Source of the DNA: Glandiceps talaboti
Lineage: Eukaryota; Hemichordata; Enteropneusta; Spengelidae
Assembly (NCBI RefSeq): GCF_964340395.1
Contig: NC_135560.1
Span: 20,587,675 to 20,651,674, forward strand
Length of the DNA: 64,000 bases
Reading direction: 5' to 3'
Position 1 is the stretch's first letter, and every line of letters starts with the position of its first letter. The notes under the pieces are model-generated. The model did no database searches and was not told the origin of the DNA. It worked only from the letters and a program-made list of their open reading frames with translations. A program made the translations under genes and the position numbers. Of the stretch, positions 23,877-36,275 are shown in pieces.

Positions 23877-24845
23877 TCAGTGTTTGATTTTTGCAGTTTC
23901 TTTCTTTAATTGTTCTATTGACTGTGCTAGGTGTTGCCCAGCATTCTGTAGTTCTAAATATTGTGCTGCTAGTTTTTGATCTGCCGTTTTCAAATATGCA
24001 TTGCTTTCCATGTACTTCTTAGCCTTTTCATAGCATGCATCATTGTCATCTGTTGCCATGTCAACCAATGGTTGTGTAGGTGATGGTTCCTCGTAAGAGT
24101 CACACATAATCCCTGATGGTTTGGAAGACGAAGGAGCTGGGAGGGGAAAAAACAGAGAAAGATTGTGAGATCCTAATATACTAGTGAGGGGTGGACCAAG
24201 CAAAAATCTGTATTGTACCATAATTTGACTTGATTTATGCCTTGAAATGATTATAATATTATCCACATTACACTTAAATGTTTATGCATGCATATTTTCA
24301 CAACGATTATGTTAATTGTCAATGGCAATTTCTGTGTGCATCCAAACATTATGTCATCAAATCACTGATCTGGGTGAGCTATTAGAGGATTGCTACATAC
24401 CAGTAATCTATGGACTACTGGTGATGATAATGTTTCAACAGGTAAAATAATATATGCAATTCTTTCTAAGAAACAAAATAGCACAGAAAAATATCTATAT
24501 CTTGCCCAAATATTCCAGTGCAGTATACTAAATTGTTTGCTAGTAGTCGTGAGAGGCTATCCATGGCTTTTTTTGGGGGGGGGGGGGGGGGTTGAGCTTT
24601 GTCCATTATGGGGTTTAAAATGTTAGTTTTGTGTACAAAACTAAATATAAACGTCAAAAGTTAAATATCGAAATAAAAGAAAACAACAACCTTCAATAGA
24701 AGACATACTCCCCAACTTGTATGTTTCATAGCAAACTTAATGTCACAAGTACTGTGGCAATCTATGTCCCTTTAGCTCTGGGCTTCATGGGACATGGCAA
24801 TACTAGTAAAATAGCACCAATGGCATTGTAGCACAAGTGCACATT

Positions 24846-24886
<41 letters not shown>

Positions 24887-25482
24887 GTTTTTATCCACTT
24901 GCCCGGCATGCCCGGCCCTTACACGTAAACCATCGATGTAACTTTGTTGTTCTTTTTGTAATATATCATATGTCATCATTTCACTGTTGCAATGGGCATG
25001 GGCTAATTGCTAGGCATATATGTGTTCATTTGCCTAAATATTTATCCATTTGCCTGGCCAGCTGGGCCTTGTTCCACGTTCTCATCTTTGCCACATACAC
25101 AGACATTTGACCATGCCTATATAGCACTACTCAACCTATTAAACAGCAACTCAACTAGTCTTGCAGACGGAGTACGGGACTCGATTCTGACATTGTCCGT
25201 GAACATCGGACAGGGAAAGGGACATATCGAGTCCATTACTAACTTCGTATGCTGAGGTGTTTGGGGACAATGGCAGTCAATGTCCCGTTCTCCATCTACT
25301 GCAAGTTGGGGATACGTATACGGTATACAGCAACACTTACTACTCGGTGAACTGTAGTTACCGGTCATAAGAGTGAACACTATGTCATCGTCGTGAGTCT
25401 TCTCTATGTCTTCTATCATTTCCTCTAAAGAAGGTGGCTCTGGGCGTTTTGGTAAAGGTACGGATACTTTTTGTTTCGCCAT
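23877..25482 (-). CDS. UPF0449 / C19orf25-like small coiled-coil protein (2 exons)
   Basis: Exon 1 is 25482-25341, with ATG at 25482 (MAKQKVSVPLPKRPEPP) and donor A|GTAAGT. Exon 2 is 24136-23877, with acceptor TTCCCCTCCCAG and stop TGA. The join is in phase and gives 133 residues. The N-terminal signature PLPKRPEPPSLEEMIEDI and the following DDDIVFTL resemble human C19orf25 (LPTRPAPPTVEQILEDV, DPVFTI) as I recall it; the C-terminal half is a heptad-rich helix (QNAGQHLAQSIEQLKKE). The function of this family is not known. Two ATGs just upstream (25500, 25494) are in frame and could add a few residues. Confidence 0.82.
24137..25340 (-). other. Intron of the C19orf25-like gene, repeat-rich
   Basis: It contains a poly-G run (about 24574-24592), a GT array (24849-24885) and a relative of the 22455-23110 repeat (24965-25145), which shares the CACTGTTGC-ATGGGC start and the TATAGCACTACT-AACCT end block. 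Confidence 0.6.
24965..25145 (+). repeat. Short relative of the 22455-23110 dispersed repeat
   Basis: Shared ordered blocks: ATTTCACTGTTGC-ATGGGC, GCTAGGCATAT, then CACACAGACA-like sequence and TATATAGCACTACTCAACCT. It is much shorter than the other copy, consistent with an internally deleted member of one family. Confidence 0.6.
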
Positions 25483-25506
25483 GTTGCGTTGCATCAACAT
25501 GGTCAA

Positions 25507-26321
25507 AATACAGAATATGGATCAGCTGGCTTTCAGGAGTTTTAGTTGAGGAGAGATTCCAAGAACATACGAATGATAACATCGCTTGCCTTTTGAACGT
25601 ATGTCCGCTAGGTGGCGCACTCATAGGACCCTGAATGAATCTCTCTCAGTTTTTCGGAGTTTTTTGAAAGCGTGAAGTGGTTATATTATTCATTTAGTAT
25701 TAATGCAAAAGATCAAAATAACACCATATTATTAACGCAAAGTCTTGTTGAAATCTACTAATTAGCGTTAGTTCTTGTTTCTAGGTGTTTAGGCCGAAGC
25801 TACCGGTATACATTATTATTATTATTATCATCATCATCAAAAAGTTAGTCTGGATGCCAACTTCGTTTCTATTGTGAGTGGAGTGGAGGTGTAAATCATA
25901 ACGATACTGTATAGGAACTAGACTAATCACGTTCAGAAGCACATCGATGAGTAAGTACATCGTTTGCTCCAACTCCTTGTTTTACCTATACCATTTTTTC
26001 TTTGATTGCTGGCATCTGTTGAAAACTGCTAGTTTGGATACCAACATGGTCTCTATGAAAGAGATCTCTGAAACATTCGATGAGGGATAGCACTACTAGA
26101 TTAAAACTTCTCTCCAACATAAAAGATGTTCTTCTAGTCGATTAATAAAAGTATACCAGGTCAGGTCAACAGTATTTTAGTGCTCTTTTTAGCCTGCCCC
26201 TACGACCTCCCAACAAAGAACCGTCACGGTTCAATCATCATCATGCTGTTTGAATTATGTATGTACACAACAAGATGTGGGTGGATAGTACTACACAGTT
26301 CATTATGCCCCCCCCCCCCTT
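25507..26321. other. Intergenic, promoter side of the C19orf25-like gene
   Basis: The region upstream of the minus-strand start (from about 25500 to 25680) is the presumptive promoter, with no clear box. The rest is non-coding, with an ATT/ATC trinucleotide run at about 25811-25840. Confidence 0.45.
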
Positions 26322-26682
26322 AGGGAGCCTTCAATATTTACAGGGGGGTGGGAGGGCCGGAGGAATCGGGGGGGGGGGGTCACATTTTACAAACCTGTTC
26401 TTGGGGAGGGTCATATAGTTGTGCATTGCAATATTTGGGGGGGGGGGGGGTCACATTTTACAATCCGTAGTTTTGTGACCAAATTGAAAATTAAATGTCA
26501 ATTTGTGTTGTGTGTTTTGACATGTAAAAGTGAGATGAACATTCAACATTTATTTTTACGAGTACTTTACATGCCAAAATACAAAATATAAAACTACATG
26601 TATTGTTGGAAATTGTTTAATAAAACGATGCATATTGTTGAGTGTACCATCTCACCTTATCACCCATAAAGATGGTGATGGT

Positions 26683-26746
<64 letters not shown>

Positions 26747-26954
26747 TTTTGAATGTCATAGAGAATGCGAACGGTGATACATGAACTGATTCAAGTAGTA
26801 CCAGTGAGTCAGATTAGACTGACACTGATAATGGCAACACTGAAGAAGAAGGTGGTGATGATGATGATGATGATAATAATAATGAGAGTGGTGGGGGGGG
26901 GGTGTCATGTTTTGTGTGATTTCCCCCACCCCCTATAAATACTGAAGGCTCCCT
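26322..26954. mobile_element. 633 bp non-autonomous DNA transposon-like element
   Basis: The left end AGGGAGCCTTCAATATTTA (26322) and the inverse of the right end, AGGGAGCCTTCAGTATTTA (right edge 26954), form terminal inverted repeats of about 30 bp that continue into GGGGGTGGG. The interior is non-coding, with G-runs, two GGGTCACATTTTACAA blocks (about 26379 and 26450) and a GATGAC array (about 26685-26745). I see no transposase frame. The flanks show no certain target-site duplication. Confidence 0.78.
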
Positions 26955-27204
26955 TTTTAAAGGTTATCGGCCTTTCTGGACATAACGGATTGCTTTTAAA
27001 TTATCAGTCTACCCCAATCACGTCAGTGGGTTAGATGGTCAGATAGAAACAAGTCATGCATTTGATAAATGAGACAAGTTCTGTCGAACATATCACAGGT
27101 ATTGTTGTTTACCTGAGACAATCAGACGAGTTCACACGCCTTGTAGACGCTGCTTGGTTTGGAGAACTTTTTACGCCAGTCGCTAAAAATTGCTCATAGG
27201 ATTT
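26955..27204. other. Intergenic, nothing recognised
   Basis: Short non-coding stretch between the inverted-repeat element and the dispersed repeat copy. Confidence 0.5.
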
Positions 27205-27440
27205 AATGAATAGTGTACCATTCTTCAAATACAATGATAAGGCCAAAAAGGGAGAGGATTGTTTTAGGTCAGCGCGCGCATCCCCGTCGTTGGTCTTTTT
27301 GTGTGTGTTTGTCCAGCACATGCAGCCTGCAGATCCATGGGGAAACACAAAAATAATCCTTCCTACTTCAGTGAAGACAACTGTAGAGCCAATCATGAAC
27401 AAGCAAATGACATCTGCCCCACATGCACACTTGCTCTATT
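27205..27440 (-). repeat. Dispersed repeat, copy 2 (inverted relative to 8166-8395)
   Basis: Read on the minus strand it follows copy 1 block by block (GAGCAAGTGTG, TTGTTCATGATTGGCTCT, TTCACTGAAGTA, TGTGTTTCCCCA, CTGGACAAACACACACAAAA). It sits about 250-480 bp upstream of the SLC5 start codon. Confidence 0.8.
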
Positions 27441-27686
27441 AAAAGCCCTAAGAATCTGACCTCTTTTCATAATTTCACAGAACTTTGTTTTACATTGTAT
27501 ATGCAGACAGTTAAACGTTTTTGAATTGAACTGGACTTTGTGGAGGGTCTATGACTAAACTAAGGCGTATCCAATGCAAATCTCCCACAATGCAACTTGA
27601 ACCCCTCAACATACTACATAGATTCACTTGTAAAATTACGTCTTGCAGTCTGTAACTTGTTGTGACGATCACTCTTGTCTGTTATC

Positions 27687-28318
27687 ATGGATAACGTTAA
27701 AACGTTCTCTGTCGCTGACTTTGCCGTCTTAGCCAGTGTGTTGGTTATTTCGTCTGGGATAGGAGTCTATTGTGCAATTGCAAGTCGAAAGGGGCGTTCA
27801 TCTAAGGAGTTTCTGTTGGCTAACCGAAGAATGGGTTTTTTACCTGTGGCTACATCCTTGACTGTTAGCTTCATTTCGTCAGTTACTGTCATAGGAACTC
27901 CCGCAGAAATTTATATGAATGGGTCAATGTTTGCTTGGTTTTCTGTGAATTTCCTTACCGCCGCCATCATTGCAGCACATTTGTTCATGCCAGTTTTCTA
28001 TAACCTTGGCATTACTAGTGTCTATGAGGTGAGTGTACGTTAGTTACATATCTGTTGCAGTACAGGTACTTGTACATAGCTCCCAGTTCTGATGGCAGTG
28101 GTCCAACATAATAACAAGGTGAGGCGGAAACCCGGATGTTTTCAGCCTAAGCTCAGACAGCTTTGATTTCCTCGATGGTCTTTTAGTAGTTTATATTATA
28201 GTGAAACAACCTGAACAGAACAATTACCATGTATGTATATGATGTATGTATGTATGTATGTATGTATGTATGTATGTATGTATGTATGTATGTATGTATG
28301 TATGTATGTATGTATGTA

Positions 28319-28379
<61 letters not shown>

Positions 28380-30858
28380 ATGTATGTATGTATATGATGT
28401 ATGTATGTATGTATGTATGTATGTATGTATGTATGTATGTATGTATGTATGTATGTATGTATGTACGTATGTACGTATGTATGTATGTATGTATGTATGT
28501 ATGTATGTATGTATGTATGTGCAATGTCTTTATTTATGACCAGACGTACGGGTAAATGGATGTTTTTGTACTTACCATGTCCGTTCTCATAAATGCCTAT
28601 CTTTGTTGTTCATATAAATCTCTATAAAAAATTGTTGTAAAACATTCCTAACAATTAGAAGTCTGAGTTTCCTATGTCATGCCATTACACTAATTTGTTT
28701 TACTTTGTCTAATTGCAGTATTTGGAGATTCGGTTCAATAGCAAGACTTGTCGTATTATCAGCTGTTGTACCTACATCGTGCTGACGGTAATTTTAATCA
28801 TAGACTCTTTTCCTACACAAAGTAAAAAACGTATAGGTCATAAATTAGAAAATCACACATCTCTCTTTGACGGTAAATTGTTAATTATTGGGTTATTGTT
28901 GATGTTGATATTGGGTCATTTGTCACGATGTATACCAAAATGTACCTACTTCTCGGCGTTTTTATTGTAGAATGATTTAAAAAAATAGTTTTGGAGTTCA
29001 CGCGTTTTGAATGTAACGCACGTCTTTTGCGATCGCGAAGACAACAGCAAAATAAATCTACAAAGAGCATAAGCGAAAAAGTGGTGGGTTTAGATAACTT
29101 ATGCGTACTTTTCAATAACATGAATAACATGTATCGTCGATGTTCAAAGATAACCAAAGAAATATACACTAAAATTGGTCAATTTACTTAAACAAATACT
29201 GTTAATTAGTGGTCAATATTATCTGTAGGTAGTTTAGTGGTAAGTTTAAATCTTGAGTCAAAGCTTGGTTTTAAATCTGTCACCATGTTAAACCGGACAG
29301 TACTAGTTCTAACTGGAGTCCGAAGTCCGAAGTCCGAAGTCCCCTGACGACTTTCGTAAACTGTAGTGTCATTTTTCGATCAGATAATCTCAACACTTTT
29401 ACTGAAAATTGTTAAAATACAAATAATTAGACATTTACATGTCTTTCGGTGGTCGATTTTATCCATAAGCAGTACAAATTCTATAGAAGCACAGAAATCG
29501 TCCTATTGGTGAGCTTCAAACACTATAAACAATACTGTGTGAGGTAGGGGTTCATCATAAAATGACCACAAGTCTAGACACGGAAACTATATTATTAGTA
29601 CCAATTGCAATGTGATGGTTTACTAAATCCTAAAGTTACACCGTGTCCTTCTCTGTACATACAGCAGTACAGGACTCGGTTTTAGCGGGGAGGTTTGGCT
29701 TACATGCGTCGATCTGATTGGATACTAATCTGAATATACAATTGGCTAATATTGACTAGAAATTTCCTAATCGGCATTAATTAGATTCGACAAACAGATT
29801 GTTCACGTAGTACATTTTGCAAGTTTCACACTTACATACATGTAATCACGTCAATAATGAGCCACGTATTTTATTGTTTCTACTTTGATGTAGATGTTAT
29901 ACATGGGTATTGGTATCTACACGCCATCACTTGCACTCAGTGCAGGTACGTGTTGTTTCGTATTTTCAAATCAGATCATTTATAAACAACTAGTTGTTTC
30001 ACTCCCAAATGCAATGGTATACCTTTATTTCCGTTTTGATATATACGGGTTTCTTTTATACCAAAAGGGATAGATGACTTGGCGGCCTAAAGAAAGCTAA
30101 ACTATATATATCCCATGACGTAATATACCGTAGTCTGTAAGGTACGCCGTGACGGGGCGCCCTCACACATCGGCAAATCACTCTCACAGAGAGGAGGCCG
30201 GTGAGGCGTAACGACGTATCTTACAGTCTCCTGAAGTAGGTTAGTTTCTCAAGAGAGAAGGTTGGGATGAGGAAATTGATCGCATTGAGTGCTAATAATG
30301 CATTTCGCATATTTATCACGCTGTGATTCAGTCATATAGCACAATCTGTTAAGTACTCTGTTATTTCAAATACAAGGAAATAATGAAACAGTACACTTTG
30401 TCAATAGTGATGTAAATCTATCGAATTACTATAGAGCAGCTTACATTCATGACATTCGCTACTGTTGATTCAAATAAAATAATTTTGTCGCTACATATAT
30501 TCAATGGGGTTATGTTAGAAACAATCTAATTTTGAGATTTGCACATTTATTACATATATCATTTTACAATAGATATTTATTATTTATTTTCATATTGATC
30601 TAGTGAATGATTTTACTAGTAATAAAATGAAACGATACTTGGAAAGGTTTATTCATGTTAGAAGATAAACTCTTTGTCTTACAGTGACGGGATTTTCACT
30701 TTGGGGATCTGTTTTGACTGTAGGATTGGTGTGTACGTTCTACACCACAATAGTAAGTTATACCCAATAACGTTCTCGAATGAATGAATGAATGAATGAA
30801 TGAATGAATGAATGAATGAATGAATTTCGAGCAATGGTTGGAAAAATATGTTATTATT

Positions 30859-30949
<91 letters not shown>

Positions 30950-30980
30950 AGGGAGGGAGGGAGGGAGGGAGGGAGGGAGG

Positions 30981-31018
<38 letters not shown>

Positions 31019-34000
31019 AGGGAGATATATCTAATACATAATTATCTTCCAGGGTGGCATGAAAGCAGTGCTGTGGACTGATGCGTTTCAATTACTAGTG
31101 ATGGTTGTTGGATTCCTGGCTCTGCTCATTCAGGCATCCATCAATTTAGGTGGTTGGGGAAATGTCATGGACACCTGTAATGCAGGTGGAAGAATAGAGT
31201 TGGACAAGTAAGGTTAAAGTTCAAAGAAAACTATCAATTTCATTATTAGTTATTTATTGATCAGTTCAATAATTATTAACTTTCCTCTCGTACATGCTTA
31301 TTGAATGCACGCATTGTTACATTATAGGCACTCGCTACACTCCCGGGGCTAAAATTGTATAATATCACTCCCCGTACCTCCCCCATAATTGCATGTTTTC
31401 CCCTCCCACTGTATTAAAAATCACGATTTACCACCACAATTCTTCCTTTTTTGTACCCCTCATGCAACCCTGATCGGTAAAAATTGTCCGCCCACGGAAT
31501 AATTGTGGTGGGAAATCCCGATTTTGAATACAGTGGGAGGGGATAATTTCGCAAAGAACAGCTTCGTTGACTGAACATGGGCAACTATAAGCACTATCTG
31601 CAAGTTTTGTTTCATCTTTGTCTACAGTTTTTCTCTGGATCCCACTATCCGTCACACAGTTTGGACTCTTGCTGTCGGTGGATTCTTTTCATGGGGGAGT
31701 GTTTGTTTTACCAACCAGTCACAGGTCCAACGATATCTGACATGCCGTACCGAAACAACAGCCAAAATGTATGCATTATCTTGTATTAACCAATGATATT
31801 CCTTACTGTATCATATGAATTTTTGAGACACACAAATCTCTGGTTCGATGATCGATGGTACAGTTTACTCTAAAACAGAACACATTATAGGATACGTCAA
31901 TCCGAGTACACTGGTCAAAATATGAGCAAACCGACAACCAACCACTGCACTGACGACCAATTTCCATTAACACACGGACAACCAATTGTAACCCCTGTAG
32001 CTATGGACAAAACGACGATCAGTAACACTGAATAAGCGTGTATCTGTATCTGTATCTGTATCTGTATCTGTATCTGTATCTGTATCTGTATCTGTATCCA
32101 TTTACAGTGCCCTTTACGCCTGTGTACCTGGATTGACCTTACTAAATACATTAGCCATCTGTTGTGGTCTCGTAATGTATGCTACTTATGTGGATTGCGA
32201 TCCATTCACTATGAAGTATGTCTCAGCTGCTGATCAGGTAAGATATACATACCCATTCTTTCCAGTCTGGTCCCTTTTCTTGTTGCGTCTTATAGACCAT
32301 AGAGATAATGTGAAAGAAATTGCCACTCGTTCAGTTCTATCAGTGTGCATGAATTCACAAGATACTCGTCGCCTTTACGGTGAAGGCTGACACAACCACG
32401 TTCTTACACCTTTTAATCGTTTGTCTTAGTGATGTGCATGTTACTTATTGTTAGTATTTCAAATAAAGTAAAAAATAACTTGAATGCTAGGTTGGGGAAT
32501 TTTAGAAAAGAACTGAATATGAATATTGGGTTTTACGCTTAAATAACACGACCCCAACATGTCATCTTGTAAACAAACTGGCCCAATTTTTTTTCATATA
32601 CAAAAATCCCAGATTCCTGCCATTTAATGTGTTATCTCTCTTTTATAGTTGATGCCTTTCTTCGTCATGGATATTCTTCACCATTTGCCTGGTTTACCCG
32701 GTCTTTTCATATCTTGTATGTTCAGTGCGGCTCTCAGGTAAATAGACTGTCATCACAGTTTTGTAATGGAAACCAAACAATTCACGCGAAGGCATAATTC
32801 CAAGTTCCGTCTTTTGAATTAAAGAATACAAGATGTTCCCAAGGACCGCTCTAAATTGGTACTGCTGATTGGGAACGATCGAATTACTCTTGTTTTCAAA
32901 CGTAAAAGCCAGCTATCAACTTAAAGCCTTTAGTACACTACACTTGTATTGATTACTGCTATCAACTTAACCAGTCAGACTTATTTCTGCCTTTAGTACA
33001 CTTGTATCGATTACTGCTATCAACTTAAAGGAAAAGTCCAGTCAGACTTATTACTGCCTCTAGTACACTTGTATTGATTCCAGCTATCAATTCACAAATG
33101 ATTACTGGCGTGTGTTCTGTCATTTGTGGGATTTCCAACCTCGCAGACAGAAAATGAGAACACATTTGTCACAATATTTGTCTTGGCAGAGTTTGGAAAA
33201 TATGTAATTTTCTGCGAGGCTTCTTGCACTTGTCAGTTACTTGCTGTGTGATTTATTTATGACGTATGTTACAGCACCATATCGTCTGGTCTGAACTCAC
33301 TTGCCGCCGTAACAGGAGAAGATATTGTCTGTCAGATTTGGAAGGATCTACCTGATAAAACATACACCAGAATAACAGTTGGCTTAGGTAATAAAAAGCA
33401 CATGGTGTTGGTTGAAGGGTTCTCTTAGTTTGAAAGGTTTATATGATTTGGATTTTCTTGTATCTTACATTTCATGCAAAATGTAAAAATATACTTTAAA
33501 ATCTTTCATTTTATATGGTCAATGGAATTGATCATTATTAGCTCAGAGCAAAGAGTTATTTGAAAGTCTTATTCTTTGGTTCTATTTCAATTTTCTATTG
33601 CAGCTTTCTTTTATGGTTTATTCAGCATTTTTATGGCTTGGTTGTCTTCATTCATGGGTAGCATTTTGCAGGTAATCGCAGGATTATTTGTACATATATT
33701 CTAATTATCTGTCTGTACTCAGGTGCCGTACAGATATCAATTTAACGTGTTGATTTTGAATCACGGAAACCTTCGAATTATTAATCTACAAAATGCAGGG
33801 GGAAACTGTTCTCAGCGTGAAATAAAATGTTTGTTCCATATTTGTTACAGTGTACTATCATCTATCTAAAATCTCAGAGCACAGTTCGCTGACCAGATCA
33901 TGGATACTTCAATTTTAATTCCTCCGAATTTTCGATTTTCTAACTGTACTGCTGAGTATATCAATATTTTACAGGCAACTTTAATGGTATTTGGAATGTT

Positions 34001-36275
34001 AGGGGGCCCTCAACTTGGTATTTTTACTCTCGGACTATTCTTGCCATGGACAAATTCGAAGGTAAGCTAAAGCATTGCAAGCTTTACTTATTAACTGTGT
34101 CACTGTTATCACGAAACTATTATCACGAAACAGAGCTCTTTTTCCGATCAAGCATGCGCGCAGAGTGTGCGCGGCTTATTCCTTTTGCAATGTTGAGTAA
34201 TGGCATCGCCGATCTAACTATCTAGCGTGTTGTACCATTGCCTTGAAGAGGTCGTTATTTTTATTACGACGATATCGAATGTAACTTTGTGTACAACAAT
34301 GACGTATCTTGACGATAAGACATCTGTATGACATGTACATTCTTTTCAAGTTTAGTAGCAGAAGTTTACAGTAACTACTGTTCTATTTGTACATTCTGAA
34401 TAAGTTCAAAATATATATATCCACAGTCCTTCCATCTTTCTATGATGTAATTCTTAAATAATCCTTAACTAGATGATCCTTATCTGCGCATCATATATAC
34501 TTTAATTTCAGGGAGCAATATCTGGGTTTGTGAGTGGTCTTGGCGTGGCATTGTGGTTTGGTATTGGAGGATTTCTTTATCCCCCATACAGAGACAAGCT
34601 TCCACTGTCAACAGCAGGGTGCCCTCTTAATAATGCAACCAACATTACAACACTGGGTCTGAACTATTCAATAATGACTCCAGCACCTATAACCCAAGAC
34701 TTCTTGGCCTTGAACTCTTCAATAATGGCGACTCGAGCACCCCTACCCCAAGATTCCTAGTAGGTGTCCTAGAATGGAGTGATAGATGAATTTGTGAAGG
34801 ATTGAAGTTTTGTTAATGAATGAATGAATGAATGAATGAATGAATGAATTAACGAATGAACGAACGAATGAACGAATGAATGAATGAAAGAAGGAACAAA
34901 CGAACGAACGAGCAATTTTGCGTTTTGTAAATACTTGGTTGAGACGTTTGTCAAGTCAGAACATAAGCAGTTGGACGAACATATTTGTAGAGCCACAAAA
35001 ATGAATGGATAACAAAATAAATGGATGAATGAATGAATGAATACATAAATGAACAAATGAATGAATTTTACGTTTTCAGAAGTTGAAACGGAAAGGTTCT
35101 CGGCTCCAAAGAGAGCTCACGAGTCGATAGTTTATGCATAATTTGTAGTCAACATGAATTGATTACGTAAATTGTGACAACGTTAACCCTGAAGATGATA
35201 GGATCTGAAATCGTCCACATGTATTTCTGTTACAGTCCGTCAATTGCAGTTGTGTACTCCATGTCATATCATTACTATGGTGCAACAGCATGGTTAGTTG
35301 TGGTTTTGGTAGGTTCTCTAGTCAGTCTCCTTACAGGTAACTATAGACCCTTTCTGCCATTTGTTGTCGACATGCTTTGTTCAAACTGTTTGAAAGTCTT
35401 CCCTAGCGCTAGTATTTTTGATAAGTATTAAAACTATGAAATTGCTTATCTTCCACATCTGTGGTAGGAGCTACTTACACTTATATTAGTTTGGGTTACA
35501 ACCAAACTTATTTAAACCCTTTGTCTCTCTATTTCAATTCAGGGAAAACAAATCCCGCGACTTTAAACAAGAAAACATTATGCCCTCTTATTCGGAAATA
35601 TTACTATCGCAGCATGTCTACCGATAGTGGTCATACAGTGGTTCAGTATACCGGGGTTGATACAAACGACAAAGTAATGACTCAGGTAATGTATTAAAGA
35701 GGAATAAATGCAAAGCGGATCTTGTCCTAGCTGCTTTTAGTTCATGTCCAGCGAGTCGTGAAATGAGACTTTCACTACTCTACATCGCCCGATTTCTCTA
35801 TTAAGAAGAGAAGTAGAATTATTCAGCCTATGTACACTGGGGTATGGAATTCTGGGATCGGTACCCCAATATGACCAATATTGATATCACCAAGAGCATA
35901 AGCAGTTGTATCTATTGTTTATACCTAGTACCTTACAACACAGACAGTGGAGGGGACTGCACTCTCTCTATACTTCATTAGGTAGAAACAACAGACAGAT
36001 TAATTGATAGCGGCACTAGTGACATCTACATAATCAATTTTATCTGAGACGTATTTGATTTGCGGAAACTGTTATGCACTGTATACATTGTGTACTTCAT
36101 ATATACCAAGGTCGTAACATCCTTTAAACTTTGTTGAAAAATAAGAGAAAAATAATGATACGTTGTGAATTAAACTAGATCTTTCCATTTCGTACAGGAG
36201 AAGGATGATACTGAAATGACAGAGTTCACAGACATGAGTGACATGCATGGATATGCCAGGCTACCAAAACCGTGA
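27687..36275 (+). CDS. SLC5-family sodium-coupled solute transporter (15 exons, complete)
   Basis: Plasma-membrane sodium/solute symporter of the SLC5A8/A12/A5/A6 group (monocarboxylate, iodide or vitamin carriers). Exons: 27687-28028, 28719-28787, 29894-29945, 30685-30752, 31053-31207, 31628-31768, 32108-32237, 32649-32737, 33275-33387, 33604-33671, 33975-34061, 34512-34759, 35236-35336, 35543-35685 and 36198-36275. All phases agree; product 627 residues, the usual family length. Landmarks: the first exon's [21 protein letters not shown], split here as TSLTVSFIS and [12 protein letters not shown], then [73 protein letters not shown], split as SAALSTISS and [12 protein letters not shown], and [13 protein letters not shown]. 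Exon 12 encodes an Asn/Ser/Thr-rich extracellular loop with several NxS/T sites and a 17-residue duplication. The short acidic tail ends GYARLPKP. The exact substrate cannot be read from the sequence. Confidence 0.95.
28229..28521 (+). repeat. (GTAT)n-(GT)n-(GTAT)n microsatellite
   Basis: About 290 bp of GTAT units, with a GT core near 28325-28363 and an ATATGATG interruption on each side. It lies in SLC5 intron 1 and accounts for long open frames on both strands. Confidence 0.95.
28800..29890 (+). other. SLC5 intron 2, no gene seen
   Basis: AT-rich intron. The only small structure is three copies of GTCCGAA at about 29320-29340. Confidence 0.5.
30131..30229. mobile_element. ~99 bp terminal-inverted-repeat element, copy 2
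   Basis: It starts TAGTCTGTAAGGTACGCC and ends with the inverted CGTATCTTACAGTCT, giving about 15 bp well-matched terminal repeats that continue more loosely inward. GGGGCGCCCTCACACA matches the copy at 18041-18138 exactly. It lies in SLC5 intron 3. Confidence 0.78.
30779..31026 (+). repeat. Composite repeat: (AATG)n, 38 bp core, (GA)n, (GGGA)n
   Basis: AATG array (30779-30824), core 30822-30859 identical to 4383-4420, then a GA array with a GGGA block (about 30943-30987). It lies in SLC5 intron 4, in the same orientation as the copy in the POLG intron, and ends about 25 bp before exon 5. Confidence 0.9.
31399..31552. mobile_element. ~154 bp hairpin/MITE-like element
   Basis: The left arm (about 31399-31445: CCCCTCCCACTGTATT ... 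CCACCACAATT) is inverted in the right arm (about 31496-31552: AATTGTGGTGG ... AATACAGTGGGAGGGG). Arms are about 47-55 bp with few mismatches and a 50 bp loop. It lies in SLC5 intron 5. Confidence 0.78.
32037..32099 (+). repeat. (TGTATC)n hexamer array
   Basis: About ten clean TGTATC units end 8 bp before the acceptor of SLC5 exon 7 (32108). The polypyrimidine stretch of that acceptor is therefore very short. Confidence 0.93.
32909..33092 (+). repeat. ~65 bp tandem array, about three units
   Basis: TTTAGTACACTTGTAT-, GATTACTGCTATCAACTTAA and CAGTCAGACTTATT blocks recur at spacings of about 63-66 bp. The unit is related to the single copy at 12142-12210. It lies in SLC5 intron 8. Confidence 0.85.
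34817..35068 (+). repeat. (AATG)n / (AACG)n imperfect arrays
   Basis: Imperfect AATG and AACG units at about 34817-34912 and 35026-35068 in SLC5 intron 12. They begin about 55 bp after the exon 12 donor. Confidence 0.85.
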
